Source of the DNA: an uncultured Acetatifactor sp.
GTDB taxonomy: Bacteria; Bacillota; Clostridia; Lachnospirales; Lachnospiraceae
Direction of reading: 5' to 3'
Assembly (NCBI GenBank): GCA_910578185.1
Contig: CAJTPN010000025.1
Location: forward strand, 1-40,647
DNA length: 40,647 nucleotides
How positions within the stretch are numbered: the first letter of the stretch is position 1; each line of letters begins with the position of its first letter. The notes under the pieces were generated by a model that was not told the origin of the DNA, ran no database searches, and saw nothing but the letters and a program-made list of their open reading frames with translations. This document shows positions 35,801 through 40,647 of this stretch, piece after piece. Made by a program: the position numbers and the translations under genes.

Positions 35801-36499
35801 TTCAGCGACCAGTCTTCCCCAGACACCCCCTCCTGTATCCAGTGGATCCTGGGCGGCGACGGCTGGGCATACGATATTGGATTCGGCGGATTGGATCACG
35901 TATTGGCAAGCGGACAAGATATCAATATTCTTGTGCTGGACACGGAAGTTTACTCCAACACCGGAGGCCAGGCTTCCAAGGCGACCCCCACAGGCTCCAC
36001 TGCAAAATTTGCAGTGGGCGGTAAGAAAACCCGCAAAAAGGATCTGGCCTCCATGGCCATGACTTACGGAAATGTCTATGTGGCACAGATTGCCTTGGGC
36101 GCGGATTTCAATCAGACCGTAAAGGCACTGACGGAAGCAGCCGACTACCCGGGTCCCTCCTTGGTCATCGCCTATGCCACCTGTATTGCCCACGGAATCC
36201 GCGCAGGGTTGGGCAGTACCCCTCATGAGGCCAAAAAGGCTGTGGACGCAGGTTATTATCACCTGTTCCGCTTCCATCCCGGGCTGAAAGAGCAAGGCAA
36301 AAACCCTTTTATCTTGGACAGCAAGGAACCCAGCCTGGACTATGAAACCTTCCTTGACGGAGAAATCCGCTATGACGCCCTGAAACGCTACCATCCTGAA
36401 GAGGCCGAAACCCTGTTCCAAAGAGCGGCAAATCAGGCAAAGGAGCGCTATCAATATCTGAAAGGCCTGGAAGCATTATATGCACCGGAGACACAATAG
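32891..36499 (+). CDS. nifJ: Pyruvate:ferredoxin (flavodoxin) oxidoreductase
   Basis: Oxidises pyruvate to acetyl-CoA and CO2, passing electrons to ferredoxin; central to anaerobic energy metabolism. Seen: 1202 residues in the homodimeric single-chain layout. Domain I begins AYAYSEAAAIYPITPSSPMA. The two-[4Fe-4S] ferredoxin domain has CIQCNRCSFVCP (from Cys756) and CTGCGTCVAVCPG (from Cys810). The TPP domain has CAGCGETAYVK for the proximal cluster, GDGWAYDIGFGG (Asp990) and EVYSNTGGQASKATPTGS. RBS: CGGAGG 5 nt before the ATG. It lies 165 bases after the SufB-like gene; a terminator hairpin is at 36517-36548. It carries three [4Fe-4S] clusters, so the suf neighbours make sense. Confidence 0.97.
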   Translation: MKTSNDLQKNSDARSLQTMDGCQAAAHVAYAYSEAAAIYPITPSSPMAELCDEWAGKGRKNIYGQILEISQLQSEAGAAGAVHGALLAGSLATTFTSSQGLLLMLPNLYRMAGELLPGVIHVAARTIATHALSIFGDHSDIYACRQTGAAVFSESSVQEVMDLSPVAHLAALEGRIPFLNFFDGFRTSHELHKINVWEYEDLKSMTNPEALEQFRRHSLHPFHGKVYGSAQNPDIFFQAREASNPYYQDLPGIVERLLEKINNKLGTSYGLFDYYGAPDAEHIIVAMGSICETVKEYLDANPSQKLGLINVHLYRPFSGSHLAQKLPKSTRRITVLDRTKEPGAAGEPLFLDVVAALAQQGISVSCAAYDSASSNASGTIHVFSGRYGLSSKDTTPDQVAAVYANQNKVVFTVGITDDVTDLSLEVPTIPETAPKDIVSCKFWGLGGDGTVSATKNAIKIIGNHTDMTAQGYFEYDSKKSRGLTISHLRFGTSPIHSAYLIHKADFVACHNPAYLHKYRMAQELKDGGIFLLNYHFAKMLPGKSSQCLENQNAACREPESIPDFIKKELEAFLPDDFKSCLATHGIRLYVIDAMGIGKEIGLNSKISTILQAAFFAVSGLLAADDAKQWMKEAAEKSYGKNGSKILEMNFQAIERGFAEVFAFPVPARWKECGAQASANKAGASQSDPLDNTPLPDRAEMMDFVRKIQQPVTDQRGNELPVSAFLPYADGYTPAGSTAHERRNTATEIPVWKPENCIQCNRCSFVCPHAVIRPAVLDEKKRSSAPKGMETIPMAGLEDRSFAITISQVDCTGCGTCVAVCPGKQGSKALEMVPVNEYVQKDPSGLRQQVFDYCKPLLPCQEAAEKFRKDTFKGSQFLRPLMEFSGACAGCGETAYVKLLTQLFGTRMYLANATGCSSIWGNSAPSCAYALDEEGHGPAWSNSLFEDAAEFGYGMLMAQEVIRKREKFTDAFSDQSSPDTPSCIQWILGGDGWAYDIGFGGLDHVLASGQDINILVLDTEVYSNTGGQASKATPTGSTAKFAVGGKKTRKKDLASMAMTYGNVYVAQIALGADFNQTVKALTEAADYPGPSLVIAYATCIAHGIRAGLGSTPHEAKKAVDAGYYHLFRFHPGLKEQGKNPFILDSKEPSLDYETFLDGEIRYDALKRYHPEEAETLFQRAANQAKERYQYLKGLEALYAPETQ

Positions 36500-36516
36500 C
36501 CCCTACCACTGCCAAA

Positions 36517-36548
36517 ACAAGGGCCGTCGCATCTGCGTCAGCCCTTGT
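36517..36548 (+). terminator. Hairpin between nifJ and the convergent regulator gene
   Basis: Perfect 8-bp stem ACAAGGGC/GCCCTTGT with inner CGCA/TGCG. On the plus strand only a mixed T/C run (TTACTCTCTTCCC) follows; on the minus strand TTTTGG follows. Probably a shared terminator for the two converging genes. Confidence 0.6.
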
Positions 36549-36559
36549 TACTCTCTTCC

Positions 36560-37678
36560 CTATCTTATTTCCTTCAGTCTCTTTTTTAATCTCTCAAATA
36601 CCGGGTCTCCTTCCAGGCTGTCAAATGCGGGATGGGAAAAAGATTCCCTCACATCCTCAACCACCAGCTTCCTATGCCTGGGCGCATTGGTGCCATTGTC
36701 AGTCTCCTCAAACCATTCTTCCAGCCCGTCAAAATACCAGTCACCATGCAGCTCCATTCTATCTCTGGAAAGCAGTTCCAAGAGACAGGAAACATACTTT
36801 TTCGCATGACAAAGCGCCTCCTCCTTTCTTCCGTGCATCCCATAGCATTGCGCCGCCTGATACTCAAATACTGCCATACTGTTGGGATTCAGTTTTGAAA
36901 GCTCATAAACCTCCGCCACCGTTTCAATACGTGCCACCGTTTCCTCACAGATTCGCAGATCATCTGCATGCAGAGCCAAAAACAATGTCGCATTTCCAAC
37001 CAATGACATAATGTCACTGTACATGCCTCCCTGTATCAGGCTGTCCGCCCTGTTTACCTCTCCCTGTAAGATATAGGCCTGACTCAAAACAGCGCCGCTT
37101 TGGCGGGAAAGTCTATATGGTTTGGTCATCTCTTCCAGCGCATCCATGACCTCCAGGATACGCCCCGACTGCAAATCTGCCATAGCCCTCAAAACCACGG
37201 CTTCGTTGCACAATCCCACATCCCTGCAATCCTCCTCTATATGCACACACAGCCGGGAAATATAGTTTAAAACCTCCTGCTGCTTCTCTTTGCCGCCGCT
37301 TAACATATAGTGATTTAAAAGCAATATGCCTGCCTGAAACAGAAAGGGATAACAGGAATAGTAACGCCTGATATAGGTCTGCAGCTGCTCCATTACCTCT
37401 AAAAAAGGCCTGGAGGCAAACAATTTTGAAAACTCCTGATACAATTTACGTATCTGATCCTTTGACATCTGGGGACGATATCCAATCAATTCATCCACCG
37501 TCACATCAAAGAACCCGGCTAACTGCGGAAGCAATATTATGTCCGGCATGGTCTGCCCTGTTTCCCACTTGGAAACCGATGCCTTTGTTACACCGATAAA
37601 GTCTGCCAACTGTTCCTGTGTCAGTTTCCGCTCTCGGCGCATGCGGACAATATTTGCGGCAAATAGATATCCATCCAT
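36560..37678 (-). CDS. XRE-family transcriptional regulator with TPR-like C-terminal region
   Basis: Seen: a helix-turn-helix of the Cro/CI type at residues 8-62 (RMRRERKLTQEQLADFIGVT, then KASVSKWETGQTMPD). About 300 helical residues follow, with a TPR-like rhythm (for example AVFEYQAAQCYGMHGRKEEA). This layout resembles peptide-responsive or nutrient-state regulators in Firmicutes, but no partner peptide gene is seen. RBS: GAGG about 9 nt before the ATG. It lies 41 bases past the end of the lipoprotein gene on the same strand, so it may be co-transcribed or regulate that locus. The target is unknown. Confidence 0.88.
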   Translation of the reverse strand: MDGYLFAANIVRMRRERKLTQEQLADFIGVTKASVSKWETGQTMPDIILLPQLAGFFDVTVDELIGYRPQMSKDQIRKLYQEFSKLFASRPFLEVMEQLQTYIRRYYSCYPFLFQAGILLLNHYMLSGGKEKQQEVLNYISRLCVHIEEDCRDVGLCNEAVVLRAMADLQSGRILEVMDALEEMTKPYRLSRQSGAVLSQAYILQGEVNRADSLIQGGMYSDIMSLVGNATLFLALHADDLRICEETVARIETVAEVYELSKLNPNSMAVFEYQAAQCYGMHGRKEEALCHAKKYVSCLLELLSRDRMELHGDWYFDGLEEWFEETDNGTNAPRHRKLVVEDVRESFSHPAFDSLEGDPVFERLKKRLKEIR

Positions 37679-37719
37679 TTAAAACATCCTCTTCCTGTAC
37701 TGCATATGGGAGATCATAG

Positions 37720-39897
37720 TCAGTTATTTTCCCCCAAATACAGCCTTACTCTGTTTTCAATGACACTGCGCACCTCTTCAGCACTTTTCACCCCGCTAAA
37801 ATAGTACGCTGCCTCCTCATCAATGATGTTTAAAAGCGGTACCACACGGATCGGATAGGGCTTGGCCTCCTCAAGCTCCTTTTTCATCTCCCCAATCTTT
37901 TCTTCCGTCAGATCCGCAGCGCTCCTCTCCATTACGGTAATACTTTCCCCATATGCCATTATCAACACTTTCATATTTCCGGAACTCTTATCATTCGCAT
38001 GTGTCAACGCTTCCGCCGCCGCTTCATCAAAAACATTCTTACACACGGGCAAATTCGTATTGTATTTATCCTTCATCAATTGTGTCTGTGCATCCTCTCC
38101 GATCAAAAGCTTCAAAAATTCCCATGCGCCGTCTTTGTGGAGTGAATTGGCATTCATGGACAAAATGAAAAATTCTGCTCTGGCCCCTGCATAACATCCA
38201 TCGTCAAACAGGACTCCTGATTTCACCATTCCTTCTTTCTCCTGTTCCGCCTCACTGTCATACAGATAGATATGATCGCAGAATCTGGACTGCGCAACTG
38301 CCGGATAATGCAGTCTTTCATTGTATCCGTATCGCTTTGACACCTGCAGCAGCTTTTCAAAAAGGGCTCCGCTGAAATCACAGGTTCCCTTTTCCCAATC
38401 CACCATCCCCCACAAGGTTTCGGATCCCTCCAGGAAGAAGCGTAGCAGTGAAGCTGAATCCTTATTATATAAATAAATCGCATCCTCTTTATAGGCAATC
38501 AAAGCGTCCATCAACGTTTCAATATCAGGCACCCTGCGATCTCCCAGGACAGCCTCGTCTATCCGATAACTTTCCACCTTGATAAAGGGCAGAATACTGT
38601 ATATCTCTTCCCCCTCCCTCCAACTACTGAAAGCCAGCGGGAAATAGTCTTCCTCTCTGATCCCAGACTCCTCCATATAAGGTTTCAAATCTTCAAGGAC
38701 TCCCTTTTGCACCAGACTGTAGATGGATTCCTCAAATATCTCCCCGCAGATTATATCCGGTCCCTTCCCTGTGGCGATCTCCACTGCAGTCCGCCTCACA
38801 AAGTCGTCCCAGTCAGTTCCTTCCTCCCATTCATCCAGGATAACCACATATTCCTCCTGGGACTGATTAAAGCGCGTTACCATATCCTTGGTCCACCCTA
38901 GGTTAAAGTAAAATCCCCGCATTACAATGGGTATTTTCCCCTGTGCCACATCACTCAGACGCAGGGTCTCAACATCACCGATTCCGATATTGTTCTCCGA
39001 ATTACCGGCATTTCTTAGTGTTCCATCCGAACGGAGTATCTCAAAGCTCCCATCCTCAAGAAGTCGAAACCCCGTAACATTCTTTCCCACATCCTCATGG
39101 TATGTGGTACCTTCAAATTTAAGAAAATAGGACTTGGTCTTATCCTGCAAATTGATTTCCCAAAACCCCTCATGATCCAGATAAATGAGCCCGTTCTCTC
39201 CGGAACCCACTGCCACAGGAATACTGCTCCATTTCAGATCATCCACCACGGTAATATCGCCTGCCTCAGGCTCCACCTGCACAAGTTTATAGCGGCCTCC
39301 TCCCCTTCCAAGCCCAAGCGCATAAATACTCCCATCGGATATCTGACAGATCTGGTTGAGCATATACTCCGTTTCGCGGTCAAAAAGCACGTTCCCCTTG
39401 GCGTCCATTTTTCGGATACTCTCGCCGGCACACATATAGGCATTGCCTTCCTGATCCAGAAACCACTGTCCGTAAATATAATCCTTCTCCAGATTCTGAA
39501 ACAGACGCAGACAGCTCCCATCCGCCCTGCATAAGTATACATCCATGCAAAGCTGCGTTTCGCCTTCCACCAGACGCTGCACCCCCCACAGCTGTACCGG
39601 TTCCCCCTGATAATACTGCATTCCAAGGAAATAAGGTTCTCTGAAGCTCAAATTCTCATTTACCTCAAACATCGTCTTCCAATCCTCAGATAAAATATCA
39701 AAAATCTGAGTCGTTTGAGAGGCAATATCCAAATATTCCTGTGCCTCTTCCTTGCTCCCTGAAGCGATACTTTGCTCCTGTGAGACATCGCCCCCGGGCG
39801 TTCTGTCCTCCTCCGGAAGCTCCTCCTGTCTATTGCCGCAGGCCCCAAGGCAAATACAGCACAATATCATGAACACCAACCTATAGAATTTCTTCAT
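37720..39897 (-). CDS. Lipoprotein with propeller-like region fused to a sugar-type solute-binding domain
   Basis: Seen: a lipoprotein signal with LGAC (Cys20); an acidic linker to about residue 80; a beta-rich region (about 85-315) with repeated short strands ending in Asp/Gly turns (FLDQEGNAYMCAG, LIYLDHEGFWEINL, LLEDGSFEILRSDGTL), like propeller blades; then an ABC-type extracellular solute-binding fold from about residue 322 to the end (FNQSQEEYVVILDEW, GKGPDIICG, HKDGAWEFLKLLIGEDAQTQ). No permease or ATPase genes are nearby. 725 residues, far longer than a plain binding protein of about 430. Inference: a surface sensor or binding protein rather than a simple importer component. The next gene upstream is a close paralog. 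Confidence 0.8.
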   Translation of the reverse strand: MKKFYRLVFMILCCICLGACGNRQEELPEEDRTPGGDVSQEQSIASGSKEEAQEYLDIASQTTQIFDILSEDWKTMFEVNENLSFREPYFLGMQYYQGEPVQLWGVQRLVEGETQLCMDVYLCRADGSCLRLFQNLEKDYIYGQWFLDQEGNAYMCAGESIRKMDAKGNVLFDRETEYMLNQICQISDGSIYALGLGRGGGRYKLVQVEPEAGDITVVDDLKWSSIPVAVGSGENGLIYLDHEGFWEINLQDKTKSYFLKFEGTTYHEDVGKNVTGFRLLEDGSFEILRSDGTLRNAGNSENNIGIGDVETLRLSDVAQGKIPIVMRGFYFNLGWTKDMVTRFNQSQEEYVVILDEWEEGTDWDDFVRRTAVEIATGKGPDIICGEIFEESIYSLVQKGVLEDLKPYMEESGIREEDYFPLAFSSWREGEEIYSILPFIKVESYRIDEAVLGDRRVPDIETLMDALIAYKEDAIYLYNKDSASLLRFFLEGSETLWGMVDWEKGTCDFSGALFEKLLQVSKRYGYNERLHYPAVAQSRFCDHIYLYDSEAEQEKEGMVKSGVLFDDGCYAGARAEFFILSMNANSLHKDGAWEFLKLLIGEDAQTQLMKDKYNTNLPVCKNVFDEAAAEALTHANDKSSGNMKVLIMAYGESITVMERSAADLTEEKIGEMKKELEEAKPYPIRVVPLLNIIDEEAAYYFSGVKSAEEVRSVIENRVRLYLGENN
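37721..38407 (-). repeat. Long direct repeat, copy A (3' part of the complete lipoprotein gene)
   Basis: Aligns with 39973-40647. Over the first roughly 215 bases I count six differences by eye. Similarity drops sharply at about 37935-38090 and becomes high again from about 38093 to 38407. The spacing shifts from 2252 to 2240 bases across the diverged part, so copy A carries 12 net extra bases there. Confidence 0.85.
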
Positions 39898-39971
39898 CTG
39901 TAACCCTTTCCAATTACCCTTGTTCCGAATCTCTCATTTGACATCCAGAATCCATATCCATCCACTATCAA

Positions 39972-40647
39972 TCAGTTATTTTCCCCCAAATACAGCCTTA
40001 CTCTGTTTTCAATGACACTGCGCACCTCTTCAGCGCTTTTCACCCCGTTAAAATAGTACGCTGCCTCCTCATCAATGATATTTAAAAGCGGTACCACACG
40101 GATCGGATAGGACTTGGCCTCCTCAAGCTCCTTTTTCATCTCCCCAATCTTTTCTTCCGTCAGATCCGCAGCACTCCTCTCCATTATGGTAATAAGTTTC
40201 CCATATACCTTCTTCTGATAATAATATGGCCTGGAATTGTTATCATCCGCATGGGCCAGCGCTTCGGCGGCTATCTTGTCAAAAGCTTTCTTATACACAG
40301 GCAGTGGAAGAAACTCAAATTGCGCCTGTGCATCCTCTCCGATCAAAAGCTTCAAAAACTCCCACGCACCGTCTTTATAAGGCGAATTGGCGTTCATGGA
40401 CAAAGTATAATATTTTGACCTGGTTCCCAAATAACATCCGTCGTCAAACAGGACCCCTGATTTCACCATTCCTTCTTTCTCCTGCTCCGCCTCACTGTCA
40501 TACAGATAGATATGCTCACACGATCTGAGCTGCGCAACGGCCGGATAATGCAGCCTTTCATTGTATCCATATCGCTTTGACACCTGCAGCAACTTTTCAA
40601 AAAGGGCTCCGCTGAAATCACAGGTTCCCTTTTCCCAATCCACCATC
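39972..40647 (-). CDS. Tandem paralog of the propeller/solute-binding lipoprotein, partial (N-terminus beyond the window)
   Basis: Seen: the C-terminal 225 residues of a second copy of the 37720-39897 product, open to the right edge. The first Met in the window (MVDWEKGTC) is internal by alignment with the complete copy. The last 60 or so residues (MERSAADLTEEKIGEMKKEL onward) are nearly identical between copies, while the stretch just before (about 40170-40320) is strongly diverged and carries net indels. It ends 74 bases upstream of the complete copy's start, in the same direction. Whether the missing part holds the same propeller region cannot be seen here. Confidence 0.82.
   Translation of the reverse strand, partial: MVDWEKGTCDFSGALFEKLLQVSKRYGYNERLHYPAVAQLRSCEHIYLYDSEAEQEKEGMVKSGVLFDDGCYLGTRSKYYTLSMNANSPYKDGAWEFLKLLIGEDAQAQFEFLPLPVYKKAFDKIAAEALAHADDNNSRPYYYQKKVYGKLITIMERSAADLTEEKIGEMKKELEEAKSYPIRVVPLLNIIDEEAAYYFNGVKSAEEVRSVIENRVRLYLGENN
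39973..40647 (-). repeat. Long direct repeat, copy B (3' part of the truncated paralog)
   Basis: Second copy of the 37721-38407 repeat, running to the window edge. The diverged centre lies at about 40190-40320. It probably continues past the window. Confidence 0.85.

Noticed and set aside
1..40647. CRISPR arrays, tRNA or rRNA genes, insertion sequences, prophage genes
   Set aside because: No regular spaced repeats, no cloverleaf or rRNA-like stretches, and no transposase, integrase or phage structural products were seen on either strand.

Overview
The window looks like chromosomal DNA of an anaerobic gut Firmicute, most likely a Lachnospiraceae member (Clostridium cluster XIVa). This is inferred from the gene content and protein style: pyruvate:ferredoxin oxidoreductase, a minimal SufC/SufB-type Fe-S assembly pair, DUF4867, HelD, GH2 and GH43 glycosidases, a CapA-type lipoprotein and XRE-TPR regulators, with strong AGGAGG-type ribosome binding sites. 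I see no phage, insertion sequence, CRISPR, tRNA or rRNA. Most genes lie on the minus strand. The plus-strand exceptions are the beta-galactosidase, tspO, sulP and the sufC-sufB-nifJ block.

Layout. 1-589: a membrane-anchored protein of unknown function that runs off the left edge. 802-1965: tryptophanyl-tRNA synthetase with an odd Met-Glu-Lys-rich N-terminus. 2048-2326: a probable gene remnant. 2400-4811: GH2 beta-galactosidase (+). 4953-7895: Ca2+-type P-ATPase (-) with a Gly/Ala/Arg-rich insert of about 98 residues in the nucleotide-binding domain. 8113-8423: an internally deleted ferritin-like gene. 8680-9144: TspO. 9358-11004: SulP anion transporter behind a clear sigma-A promoter. 11168-12110: an ABM-like small protein followed by a probably 5'-truncated hypothetical gene. 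12400-17586: a complete peptide-type ABC importer operon (binding lipoprotein, two permeases, fused double ATPase) with a terminator. 17724-18563: folD. 18691-21257: GH43 glycosidase with an amidohydrolase. 21362-28329: a minus-strand run of helD, aldo/keto reductase, CapA-like lipoprotein, tcdA and a membrane-anchored trypsin-like protease. 28568-30707: DUF4867 protein and a six-helix chemotaxis receptor. 30824-36499: an extended -10 promoter, a structured leader, sufC, a short SufB-like protein and nifJ. 36560-37678: XRE-TPR regulator. 37720-40647: two tandem, closely related lipoproteins, one complete and one cut by the right edge; the complete one fuses a propeller-like domain to a sugar-type solute-binding domain.

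How the genes fit together. The suf pair probably supplies Fe-S clusters, and its neighbour nifJ encodes a heavy Fe-S user. The two glycosidases, the peptide importer and the solute-binding lipoproteins suit a saccharolytic and peptide-using gut lifestyle. Points most worth a second look are the leader upstream of sufC with a repeated element that could pair two ways, the ATPase insert, the mosaic tandem lipoprotein genes and the decayed ferritin-like gene.
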